NCBI GenBank assembly: GCA_021740785.1
Contig: JAIOZI010000022.1
Location: 1 to 64,000, forward strand
DNA length: 64,000 nt
Source of the DNA: Melioribacteraceae bacterium
Lineage (GTDB): Bacteria; Bacteroidota; Ignavibacteria; Ignavibacteriales; Melioribacteraceae
Direction of reading: 5' to 3'
The notes beneath the pieces were generated by a model, which worked only from the letters and a program-made list of their open reading frames with translations, did no database searches and had not been told where the DNA came from. Of the stretch, positions 7,801 to 15,662 are shown piece by piece (the stretch's first letter is position 1; each line of letters opens with the position of its first letter). The translations under genes and the position numbers were made by a program.

Positions 7801-8161
7801 TCAGCACCCGAGTATAGCTTTACACCTCGAGAGAAAAGACAGCGTCAACCTCAGGAAGAACAGTTAAATTCACAACTACCTGCAAAATCCGGGCTATACG
7901 AAAATGACGGACTGAATCTTTAAGAAATCGCCATCTAACTTTTATTTCAGTTGTAGATTTCCAAATGGATTTTTATTTTAGCGGGTAAAATAATATAAAA
8001 ACATCCGTTTGTGCTTGTAAACAGAGGGCATGTCTGCTTTTTCTCAAAAAAACGAAATAAAATGACCTCTTTTCCGGAATGTGGGAAAAAATTGCTATAT
8101 ACCCTAAAAAAACTTTAGTCTGTCAAATATTTTTAGTTGGCAAGATAGTTGATATTTATAG

Positions 8162-8644
8162 ATGTCAACAATTATAAAAGAAACAAACATTTTGATGAAT
8201 ATAGATATTTTACACAACGAACCGATCTTTCCGATCGGCACTGCAGCCAAGTTGCTGAACATTTCAGTTCACACTCTCAGGATGTATGAACGAGAAGGAT
8301 TGATTATCCCTTACAAGAAGGAAACGAATCAGAGAGCTTACTCAAAAGCGGATCTCGAACGAATAATGTGTATCCGGAAAGCGATTAATGAGTCAAAGAT
8401 CAGCATAAATGGAATTAAAACAATCTATTCATTAATTCCGTGCTGGGACATTGTGAAGTGTTCAGAGGAAGACAGGAAGGTATGCGAGTCTTATAATAGT
8501 CATTTCAAACCGTGCTGGTCGTTCAATCATCCGAACACTGTTTGTGAAGGATCGGACTGCAGGGAATGTGATGTTTACAAGAACAACGAAAATTGCGGAG
8601 ACGTAAAGGAATTAATTAAGAATATATCAGGTGACGGAAAATGA
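8162..8644 (+). CDS. MerR-family regulator with cysteine-rich C-terminus, 160 aa
   Basis: Probable regulator of the sulfur operon it heads. The winged helix-turn-helix is at about residues 24-75 (GTAAKLLNISVHTLRMYERE is the recognition segment). Instead of the usual dimerisation coil and effector domain, residues 94-145 carry eight cysteines, seen as CWDIVKC, PCW, SDCREC and NENC, plus Cys70 in the DNA-binding part. This suggests binding of a metal or Fe-S cluster, or direct thiol/polysulfide sensing. That is inference; similar Cys-rich MerR proteins exist but their ligand is not known to me. The stop overlaps the next start in ATGA, so it is co-translated with the oxidoreductase. Start at 8162; an ATG at 8195 is possible. 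Confidence 0.85.
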   Translation: MSTIIKETNILMNIDILHNEPIFPIGTAAKLLNISVHTLRMYEREGLIIPYKKETNQRAYSKADLERIMCIRKAINESKISINGIKTIYSLIPCWDIVKCSEEDRKVCESYNSHFKPCWSFNHPNTVCEGSDCRECDVYKNNENCGDVKELIKNISGDGK

Positions 8645-10851
8645 ATTCACTATCACGTAGAAGGTTTTTGAAAATATCAGGCGCAACAATTGCATTTGCC
8701 GGCGCTGCAACATCAATGGGGACTTTTGTTAAAGGTGCGGAAAAAGTTGAAGAGAAGACCGGGTCGATTGTTAAAGGAATTCAAAAGATTCCCACTTATT
8801 GTGATGTCTGCTTCTGGAAATGCGGAGCTATCGCTTATGTAAAGGATGGAAATCTCTGGAAAATTGAAGGCAACCCGGATGACCCGTTGAGCAACGGAAG
8901 GTTATGCCCCCGCGGAACCGGTGGAATCGGAGCCTCTTTTGATAAAGACAGGCTGCGTGCGCCGCTTATGAGAAAAAGTGTGCGCGGTGAGGATAAATGG
9001 GTAGAAGTTACCTGGGATGAAGCGCTCGGATATATTGCAGATAAAATGAAAAAAATAAAAGTTGAGTACGGACCGGAAGCGATGGCGTTATTCAGTCATG
9101 GTGTGGGCGGAAATTTCTTCAAACATACAATTAAAGCCTACGGCTCCCCGAATATTACGGCTCCATCTTTTGCACAATGCCGCGGACCCCGGGAAACCGG
9201 GTTTGAACTTACGTTCGGTGATGTTCTCGGTTCGCCTGAAAGAACTGATATAAAAAATGCCAAATGTTTGGTTCTGCTAGGCTCTCATCTTGGTGAGAAT
9301 ATGCACAATACCCAGGTTCAGGAATTTGCCGAGGCAGTTGAAAATGATGCATCAATCATCGTGGTAGATCCGAGGTTTTCCGTCGCAGCCAGCAAGGCAA
9401 AATATTTTCTGCCGATTAAGCCGGGCACCGATATGGCTCTGCTCCTCGCATGGATGAACGTAATTGTTAAAGAAGAATTATATGATAAAGAATATGTTGA
9501 AAAATTCGAATTCGGTTTTGAACAGTTTGCCGCAGAGATTGCTGAAAACACACCCGAATGGGCTTACCCGGTAACCGGTATTGATCCGAAAGTTATAAGG
9601 GAAACCGCAAGGGAAATGGCAAAAAATAAACCGGCATCACTTGTACACCCGGGAAGACATACAACATGGTACGGTGATGACGCTCAGCGAAGCCGTGCAA
9701 TTGCATTGCTGAATGCTCTACTCGGAAGCTGGGGAAGAAAAGGCGGATTTTATACTCCGTACAGCACAAGAATCCCGGGCTACCCTTATCCGGCTTATCC
9801 AAAATCGGAGAAAGGAACCGCGGATAATCCGAATCACAAATATCCTTTTGCCGAAGGCGAATTGATTTCAACCGGACTGCGAGAAGCAACTATAACCGGG
9901 AATCCCTATCCAATTAAAGGATGGCTGGTTTACGCTACTAATTTAATGCAGTCATTACCGAACCGTGAAGAAACGATTAAAGCGATTCAGAATCTTGACT
10001 TAATGGTTGTAGTTGATGTTGTGCCGAGTGAAATTACAGGGTGGGCAGATGTAGTTCTTCCCGAATCAACTTATTTGGAAAGATACGACGATCTGAACAC
10101 GGCGCCGTTCCGCGAAAGTTTTGTCTCGCTGCGTCAGCCGGTGATTGATTCACCAAACGATCAAAAACCAAACTGGTGGATGGCAAAGAAACTTGCCGAA
10201 AAATTGGGATTGGGTAACTATTACCCGTGGAAAAATATCGAAGAATATCTTGATACAAGATTAAAATCCGCCGGATTAAGTCTTGAAATCATGAAGAAAA
10301 AAGGTGTTGTTAAAGGTCCGAAACAGCCGATTTTTTATGAAGATGGTGTCCCGCCGGTATTCTGGACACCTTCCGGGAAGATTGAATTTTACTCGCTTAG
10401 ATTAAAAGAGCACGGATTCGATCCTGTACCGAAATTCACCAAGCATGAAGAACCGCCTGCAGGATATTTCAGATTATTATTCGGAAGAGCGCCGGTTCAC
10501 ACATTCGCTAAAACACAATCCAACCCTATTCTAAAAGATATGATGGAAGAAAATGAACTCTGGGTAAATAATGATATCGCCCGGAGATATGGATTGAAAT
10601 CCGGTCAATATATAAAATTGAAAAATACAGATGGAATTGTAAGCAATAAAATTAAAGTAAAAGCTACGGAAAGAATTAGAACCGACTGTGTTTATATGGT
10701 TCATGGTTTCGGGCAGAACTCGAAACGCTTAAGATCAACTTTCTTAAAAGGAGCCAGCGATTCTCAGTTAGTTACTAAATATAATACTGATCCGCTGATG
10801 GGAGGTACGGGAATGAACGTCAATTTTGTAACATTTGAGTGGGAGGCGTAA
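8641..10851 (+). CDS. TAT-exported molybdopterin oxidoreductase, PsrA/PhsA type, 736 aa
   Basis: Catalytic subunit of a membrane complex that reduces a sulfur compound (polysulfide or thiosulfate) or a related oxyanion at the periplasmic face. The twin-arginine motif SRRRFLK is at residues 5-11. The N-terminal [4Fe-4S] site is Cys54, Cys57, Cys61 and Cys89. A candidate Mo-ligand Cys180 lies in SFAQCRGPRE, as in polysulfide/thiosulfate reductases rather than the Ser or Asp of other subfamilies. The C-terminal molydopterin-dinucleotide binding domain starts near residue 615. The ferredoxin and NrfD-type anchor genes follow directly. The substrate cannot be fixed from sequence; tetrathionate, arsenate or selenate remain possible, but YeeE and rhodanese neighbours favour sulfur. 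Confidence 0.88.
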   Translation: MNSLSRRRFLKISGATIAFAGAATSMGTFVKGAEKVEEKTGSIVKGIQKIPTYCDVCFWKCGAIAYVKDGNLWKIEGNPDDPLSNGRLCPRGTGGIGASFDKDRLRAPLMRKSVRGEDKWVEVTWDEALGYIADKMKKIKVEYGPEAMALFSHGVGGNFFKHTIKAYGSPNITAPSFAQCRGPRETGFELTFGDVLGSPERTDIKNAKCLVLLGSHLGENMHNTQVQEFAEAVENDASIIVVDPRFSVAASKAKYFLPIKPGTDMALLLAWMNVIVKEELYDKEYVEKFEFGFEQFAAEIAENTPEWAYPVTGIDPKVIRETAREMAKNKPASLVHPGRHTTWYGDDAQRSRAIALLNALLGSWGRKGGFYTPYSTRIPGYPYPAYPKSEKGTADNPNHKYPFAEGELISTGLREATITGNPYPIKGWLVYATNLMQSLPNREETIKAIQNLDLMVVVDVVPSEITGWADVVLPESTYLERYDDLNTAPFRESFVSLRQPVIDSPNDQKPNWWMAKKLAEKLGLGNYYPWKNIEEYLDTRLKSAGLSLEIMKKKGVVKGPKQPIFYEDGVPPVFWTPSGKIEFYSLRLKEHGFDPVPKFTKHEEPPAGYFRLLFGRAPVHTFAKTQSNPILKDMMEENELWVNNDIARRYGLKSGQYIKLKNTDGIVSNKIKVKATERIRTDCVYMVHGFGQNSKRLRSTFLKGASDSQLVTKYNTDPLMGGTGMNVNFVTFEWEA

Positions 10852-10852
10852 G

Positions 10853-11392
10853 ATGGCACGATTTGCAATGGTAATCGATACGAAAAAATGCGTTGGTTGT
10901 ATGGATTGTGTTGTCGCATGTAAAACAGAAAACAACGTGCCGGAAGGCTATAATAGAGATTGGATAACACAGGAAGCATTCGGGAATTTTCCGAATATAC
11001 AGCTTGAAATCAGAAGCGAGAGATGCAATCACTGCGAAAACTCTCCATGTGTAAGCAGTTGTCCGACAGGCGCAAGTCATTACCATGATATCGGCGGGGT
11101 TGTACTTGTAAATCATGATGAATGTATTGGATGTAAAGCATGTGTTGCTTCATGTCCTTATGATGCGCGGTTTATTCATCCCGACGGTTATGCAGATAAA
11201 TGTACATTCTGTATTCACCGGGTTGAAAAAGGAGACAAGCCGGCATGCGTTTCTGTTTGTCCTACCAATTGTATGTACTTCGGTGATTTGGAAGATCCTA
11301 ACAGTGACGTAAGCAAGTTGCTGAAATCAAGAAAATGGCATACACTTCATCCGGAAGCCGGCACTAATCCACATGTATTTTATTTAACGTAG
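10853..11392 (+). CDS. four-cluster ferredoxin subunit, PsrB/PhsB type, 179 aa
   Basis: Electron-transfer subunit linking the membrane anchor to the molybdenum enzyme. I choose the ATG at 10853, which follows GGGAGG by a normal distance; the longer upstream frame lies inside the oxidoreductase gene. Cysteine groups CVGCMDC (from residue 13), CNHC, CIGCKAC and CTFC, each completed by a later CP or C, form four [4Fe-4S] sites as in DmsB/PsrB/NrfC proteins. It has no signal of its own, as expected for a partner carried across by the TAT-tagged subunit. It starts 1 bp after the preceding stop. Confidence 0.92.
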   Translation: MARFAMVIDTKKCVGCMDCVVACKTENNVPEGYNRDWITQEAFGNFPNIQLEIRSERCNHCENSPCVSSCPTGASHYHDIGGVVLVNHDECIGCKACVASCPYDARFIHPDGYADKCTFCIHRVEKGDKPACVSVCPTNCMYFGDLEDPNSDVSKLLKSRKWHTLHPEAGTNPHVFYLT

Positions 11393-11403
11393 AGGATTTT
11401 GAG

Positions 11404-12348
11404 ATGCACGAACTAACAACAACACGAAATAATTATCAAATTGATCCGGTACTTACGGTCTGGGGATGGGAAATACCGGTTTACCTTTTCCTCGGCGGAA
11501 TGGTTGCCGGAATGATGATAATATCAGGATACTTTTTATTTAAAGGAAGACAAAAGGAACCAACATGCTCATGTTTTTACGTTCCATGGGTAAGTTTAAT
11601 TTTACTAAGCCTGGGAATGTTTTCACTCTTTCTCGATCTATCTCACAAAGTATATGTATGGAGATTGTACACCACCTTTAAAATAGCTTCGCCAATGTCC
11701 TGGGGCGCATGGATTTTAATTCTAGTTTATCCCGTAATAATTGCCAACATTTTTATAAGGCTGCCGAAATTTGTAACCGACAAATTCCCGGGGTTAGAAA
11801 AATATTCAAAGATGTTAACCGACCGCCCGAGATTAATTCAAAATATCGGTGTTGCCAATATGATACTCGGAGCACTTCTCGGAATGTACACGGGAGTTTT
11901 ACTCAGCTCGCTTGGTGCAAGACCTTTGTGGAATACATCAATTCTGTGGCTGCTCTTTCTTGTTTCCGGTTTATCGGGTGCTGCGGCATTTGTACACATG
12001 GTGGCGAAAAATATTTATGAACGCGAGCTGCTCGCAAAAGCAGACAACGGCTTTCTTACTTTCGAAATTTTTGTAATCGGGTTGATGTTCATCGGTCTGG
12101 CTACATCGACTGAAGTTCACCAAGAAGCTGCACAGATGCTGTTGAGCGGATCATTTGCCCCGGTATTCTGGGTGTTTGTCGTGGGAATAGGAATAATCAT
12201 CCCGCTGATAATTCAATTGTTCGCAGTCAATCATAAAATTCAGCATACGCCTGTCGCACCGATTATGGTAATTGCAGGCGGATTGATATTAAGATTTGTA
12301 ATAGTAAATGCCGGACAGGTAAGTCATTACCTGAACGCACATTTTTAA
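11404..12348 (+). CDS. NrfD/PsrC-family membrane anchor, 314 aa
   Basis: Quinone-interacting integral membrane subunit of the oxidoreductase complex. About eight hydrophobic helices are visible, starting with VYLFLGGMVAGMMIISGYF near residue 25; FLGG near the first helix is typical of NrfD proteins. The HEL start and length of 314 fit PsrC. Charged and polar residues in the helices (for example STEVHQEA near residue 236) could take part in quinone or proton handling. It follows the ferredoxin by 11 bp and completes the three-subunit set. Confidence 0.9.
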   Translation: MHELTTTRNNYQIDPVLTVWGWEIPVYLFLGGMVAGMMIISGYFLFKGRQKEPTCSCFYVPWVSLILLSLGMFSLFLDLSHKVYVWRLYTTFKIASPMSWGAWILILVYPVIIANIFIRLPKFVTDKFPGLEKYSKMLTDRPRLIQNIGVANMILGALLGMYTGVLLSSLGARPLWNTSILWLLFLVSGLSGAAAFVHMVAKNIYERELLAKADNGFLTFEIFVIGLMFIGLATSTEVHQEAAQMLLSGSFAPVFWVFVVGIGIIIPLIIQLFAVNHKIQHTPVAPIMVIAGGLILRFVIVNAGQVSHYLNAHF

Positions 12349-12384
12349 TTAATTGGAAATTTTCTCAATTGGAGTAATAAGAAA

Positions 12385-12969
12385 ATGACATCTCTAACTC
12401 ATGTTTTAACAAAATTTAAAACTGCCGCGGGTGAAAAATCCCACGAGCATGTTGTTGAGGCGAAGCCGTACTCAAATCCATATTATGTCGGCGTTGGTCT
12501 GGGTTTGGTTCTACTCGCCGCCTTTGTGATAATGGGACGCGGGCTCGGTGCATCGGGCGCGCTTTCAACTGTTACTGCATTAACTGTAAATACTGTTGCC
12601 CCTTCTCATGCCGAAGGCAATCAATTTTATCAAGGATACTTAGGAGACGGAACTACAAATCCTCTTAAAGACTGGCTGGTATTCGAAGTGCTGGGTGTTC
12701 TGGCAGGCGGATTTCTTTCGGGAATATTTGCGGGCAGAATTAAAGTTAAGGTTGAAAAAGGTCCGAGAATATCATCAAAGAAAAGATTGGTTTTTGCATT
12801 TCTGGGCGGCGCACTGATGGGTTTCGGCGCTAAACTTGCAAGAGGATGTACGAGCGGACAGGCTTTAACCGGCGGCGCTTTACTTAATCTAGGAAGCTGG
12901 GCATTTATGATGGCGGTATTTGCCGGAGCCTATGCATTCGCTTATTTTATGAGGAGGCAATGGACATGA
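12385..12969 (+). CDS. YeeE/YedE-type sulfur transporter, first subunit, 194 aa
   Basis: Inner-membrane protein of the YeeE/YedE (sulf_transp) group, half-size here. In characterised YeeE, conserved cysteines in the membrane pass thiosulfate. The half motif GAKLARGCTSGQALTGG near residue 150 carries that Cys; four or five hydrophobic segments surround it. It overlaps the following half-transporter by 10 bp, so the two probably form one transporter from two small proteins. The position right after the reductase anchor suggests import of the reductase's substrate or product sulfur. Direction and substrate are inferred. Confidence 0.85.
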   Translation: MTSLTHVLTKFKTAAGEKSHEHVVEAKPYSNPYYVGVGLGLVLLAAFVIMGRGLGASGALSTVTALTVNTVAPSHAEGNQFYQGYLGDGTTNPLKDWLVFEVLGVLAGGFLSGIFAGRIKVKVEKGPRISSKKRLVFAFLGGALMGFGAKLARGCTSGQALTGGALLNLGSWAFMMAVFAGAYAFAYFMRRQWT

Positions 12970-13571
12970 ACGCACCATTTTATAAATTCGGATTCTTCTC
13001 TTTTGATGTTAGTTTAATAGTTGCATTTGTTATCGGTATCGGGTTCGGCTTTATGCTTGAACGAGGCGGATTCGGGAATGCCAGGATCTTAGCCGCCCAA
13101 TTCTATTTTACCAACATGCGCGTGTTAAAGGTTATGTTCACGGCAATAGTTACTGCGATGATCGGAATATTTTATCTTTCCCTTATAGGCTGGGTGGATC
13201 TTTCTCTTGTTTATCTCAGCGATACTTACATCGTTCCGCAGGTAATTGGCGGTTTAATTTTAGGATTTGGATTCGTTATCGGCGGATACTGTCCCGGGAC
13301 ATCTTTCGTTTCGCTTGCAACCGGAAGGTATGATGGATTGGTATTTGCGCTTGGCGTTGTTGCAGGTATTTTTGTCTTCGGTGAACTCTTCCCGTACATA
13401 TCCGATTTTTTCTATTCAACTCCGATGGGAAAAGTAAGATTAAATGAATGGCTGGGAGTTTCATACGGAATGATCGTTCTTGCAGTTGTACTGATGGCGC
13501 TCGGCGCTTTTGCCGCCGCAGAATGGGGAGAAAAAGTAATGGCAAAGAAAAACGGCGGGGTGATTGAATGA
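12960..13571 (+). CDS. YeeE/YedE-type sulfur transporter, second subunit, 203 aa
   Basis: Partner half of the preceding gene. GFMLERGGFGNARI near residue 30 and GFVIGGYCPGTSFVSLATG near residue 103 are the two conserved YeeE half motifs; the Cys in GYCPGTS is the expected thiosulfate-contacting position. Five or six hydrophobic helices are present. The start ATG at 12960 lies inside the upstream gene, and its stop overlaps the rhodanese start in ATGA, so the three are translationally coupled. In this form the two motif types are split between two proteins rather than sitting in one long YeeE chain. Confidence 0.85.
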   Translation: MDMNAPFYKFGFFSFDVSLIVAFVIGIGFGFMLERGGFGNARILAAQFYFTNMRVLKVMFTAIVTAMIGIFYLSLIGWVDLSLVYLSDTYIVPQVIGGLILGFGFVIGGYCPGTSFVSLATGRYDGLVFALGVVAGIFVFGELFPYISDFFYSTPMGKVRLNEWLGVSYGMIVLAVVLMALGAFAAAEWGEKVMAKKNGGVIE

Positions 13572-14218
13572 AAAACTTATTCGAAAAATTAAGCGGATCG
13601 CAAAAACTTGCGGCTGCCGCTATTTTGCTGGGTCTATTTGCTGCATTTGCCGGTGATCCTTTCGATAATACCTACACAAAAATAAATACAAAAGAGATTG
13701 CTCTAGATGCAATGAATAATTCCGATAAGGTTGATGTAAGAGAACTGGCGGAATGGCTGATTGAAGCTAAAGCCGATTTTAGATTGATTGATCTGCGAAC
13801 TGAGGAAAAATTCAACGAGTATTTTATTCCATCTGCAGCTAATATTCAACCGGCTGAATTGATGAATGCAAACTTGATGAGGAATGAAAAGATTGTTCTT
13901 TATGCTGATGAAAATACAACTGCCGCACAAGCATGGTTTTTGCTGAAATCCAAAGATTACAAGGCGGTATATATTTTAGAAGGCGGACTTGATATGTGGA
14001 AGGATAAAGTTCTCTTTCCTAAACTTGCTTCCGATGCAGATGCCGAAGAAAAAATGGAGTTTGCAAAATTTTCGGAGGTAAGTAAGTTTTTCGGCGGTAT
14101 GCCTCAGACGGGATTAGAAGAAATTGATAAAGCGGAGCAAAAACTCCCGGAACTGAAACTGCCAGCATCAACTACACTTGATATTCCAAAGAAGAAAAAG
14201 AAAAGAGAAGGCTGTTAA
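13568..14218 (+). CDS. membrane-anchored rhodanese-fold protein lacking the active-site Cys, 216 aa
   Basis: One N-terminal hydrophobic helix (about 12-29) anchors a rhodanese-like domain (about 45-150), seen from LIDLRTEEKFNEYFIPSAANI and the helix after the active loop. Where a rhodanese carries the persulfide-forming Cys in the loop after the central strand, this protein has LYADENTTA (residues 111-119), with no cysteine. The only cysteine in the whole chain is the last residue, Cys216, at the end of a tail KKKKKREGC. It may bind rather than transfer sulfur, or use Cys216 as a mobile carrier; both are inference. Last gene of the sulfur operon. Confidence 0.85.
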   Translation: MKNLFEKLSGSQKLAAAAILLGLFAAFAGDPFDNTYTKINTKEIALDAMNNSDKVDVRELAEWLIEAKADFRLIDLRTEEKFNEYFIPSAANIQPAELMNANLMRNEKIVLYADENTTAAQAWFLLKSKDYKAVYILEGGLDMWKDKVLFPKLASDADAEEKMEFAKFSEVSKFFGGMPQTGLEEIDKAEQKLPELKLPASTTLDIPKKKKKREGC

Positions 14219-14229
14219 TTTTTATTTAT

Positions 14230-14256
14230 CCCGGATTTTCCATTTGAAAATCCGGG
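14230..14256. terminator. terminator hairpin between convergent genes
   Basis: CCCGGATTTTC at 14230-14240 pairs perfectly with GAAAATCCGGG at 14246-14256. It lies between the end of the sulfur operon and the convergent fucosidase gene. There is no long T-run on the plus side, but the 11-bp perfect stem is strong. Confidence 0.7.
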
Positions 14257-14261
14257 TTAAT

Positions 14262-15332
14262 CTATTCACTTATTAGTTCCCCGATCTTTTTTAAAGAATC
14301 ATAAACCTTGATTTCAAAATCACCTTTGCCGGTCGGACCGATTCCCAATAATAAATTGCCTCCTTTTTCGTTTACGGCTGTAAGCATTTGTATTATCTCT
14401 TCGGGGGATTTGTATTCATCATTTTCAACCCAGCCCCAATTTTTTGTCAACGTGATGCAGCTTTCCCACGGAACATTGATCGGTTCATCAGGAATTTTCT
14501 GTTCCGGTGTTAAATAGTTTTCGTATTCACCGCCGACCCAGCGGTCTACGATAATAAGCCATGGCTGCTTTTCCCGGGCAAACTTTGCAATCGATTGAAT
14601 ATTTATATCGAGATCATGCGGGTATTTACATATTGATTCGACCTGTTTGTTTATGGTATGTTTGGGGCGGACCCATGTTCCGTCGAGCCAAAGGATATCA
14701 ATTTTTCCGTACTCAGTTAGCAATTCTTTTAATTGAGCATGAGTGTATTCTACAAATTTATTCCATCGCTCGGGATATTTTGTGATATCATAATTAGGAT
14801 TGCGGTCAATAGGCGGAAAATATTCCCACCAGTAATATGGCGATGACCAATCCGGTTTCGAAAAATAAATTCCTACTGCAAGTCCTTCATCCCGGCATGC
14901 ATCCAGAACTTCCTTCGTAATATTTGACTTGGAGTTTTGTGAAAAGGGGCATCTTGGATTTGTGATTTTGAAATCGGATTGTGCCGTATCGAAAAGAGCA
15001 AAGCCGTCGTGATGTTTAGCTGAAAAGATAACATACTGCGCCCCGGAGTTTTTAATTGCCCGCGCCCATTTTACGGGATCAAAATTAAGCGGATTGAATT
15101 TTGAAATTGCGTTACGGTAGTTTTGTACATATTCGAAATAATTATCGAAGCCGCTTCGATTTATCCATTCTTCATCTTCGGGACAAAGTCCCCAGCTTTC
15201 AACAACGCCAAGATGCGAGTACAACCCGAAATGAATCAGCACACCGAATTTGTATTCACGCCATTTATTAAGATTGGCTAAAACTTTGTCATCTTTTGGA
15301 TAAAAATATTTTCCGGAATTCAAATTTGTCAT
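14262..15332 (-). CDS. alpha-L-fucosidase, GH29, 356 aa
   Basis: Cleaves alpha-linked fucose from glycans. GH29 landmarks are HFGLYSH near residue 34, SAKHHDGFALF at 104-114, and DILWLDGTW at 212-220, in which Asp217 is the expected nucleophile. There is no signal peptide, so it probably acts in the cytoplasm on imported fragments. It contains the barrel domain only; the C-terminal carbohydrate-binding part of many GH29 enzymes is missing, as in short bacterial forms. The acid/base residue varies within the family and I cannot place it. Lone gene. Confidence 0.85.
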   Translation of the reverse strand: MTNLNSGKYFYPKDDKVLANLNKWREYKFGVLIHFGLYSHLGVVESWGLCPEDEEWINRSGFDNYFEYVQNYRNAISKFNPLNFDPVKWARAIKNSGAQYVIFSAKHHDGFALFDTAQSDFKITNPRCPFSQNSKSNITKEVLDACRDEGLAVGIYFSKPDWSSPYYWWEYFPPIDRNPNYDITKYPERWNKFVEYTHAQLKELLTEYGKIDILWLDGTWVRPKHTINKQVESICKYPHDLDINIQSIAKFAREKQPWLIIVDRWVGGEYENYLTPEQKIPDEPINVPWESCITLTKNWGWVENDEYKSPEEIIQMLTAVNEKGGNLLLGIGPTGKGDFEIKVYDSLKKIGELISE

Positions 15333-15662
15333 GATTTATAATATCGGGTATTTTATGAATTTATCAAACGGATAATTTTATATGTTTCGTTTTATTAGCA
15401 CGAGCAGTGTGTAAATGTACAGAAGGTTTTTCTCATCCTTCAATTATGAGATCAGTTATAATTGTTACTTAATGCCCATTTCAATTCTTACGAAGCCTAG
15501 TAAAAGTAAAAATTCTGTTGTTCAGATTAAAAAACCGGTAATGAATGAAGTGGATACTTTGTGCAGCGTATTAGTGTTAGAGAATTTTTAATTCATTTTG
15601 TAAAACTGGTTCTCCATATTTACTGCTCACACAAGATATTAAATTATATTTTAATAGTACTC
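15333..15662. other. gap without a recognised gene
   Basis: About 330 bp, AT-rich. A plus-strand frame of 39 codons (15472-15591) opens with MPISILTKPSKS and is followed by an ordinary stop, but it has no ribosome binding site and no recognised relative, so I do not call it. No hairpin or tRNA-like fold stands out. Confidence 0.5.

Larger units (their letters stand above)
7462..8161. other. repeat-filled intergenic region
   Basis: About 700 bp without an intact gene. It holds an octamer array (7525-7600), a single diverged copy of the 35-bp repeat core (about 7630) and a heptanucleotide array (7685-7800). From 7960 to 8160 it is AT-rich leader DNA for the sulfur operon. A 78-codon open frame at 7448-7684 is simply the translation of the repeats. 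The TTGGCA at about 8139 is in a suitable place for a MerR-type promoter, but I see no clean dyad. Confidence 0.7.

Noticed and set aside
7820-7965. Minus-strand frame of about 48 codons that reads like a protein end (for example VNLTVLPEVDAVFSLEV before a stop)
   Set aside because: Not supported by a start, a second domain or any recognised family; an adjacent frame reads equally well, so chance is likely.
15472-15591. 39-codon plus-strand open frame beginning MPISILTKPSKS
   Set aside because: Short, without ribosome site or recognised relative; left as a gap note.
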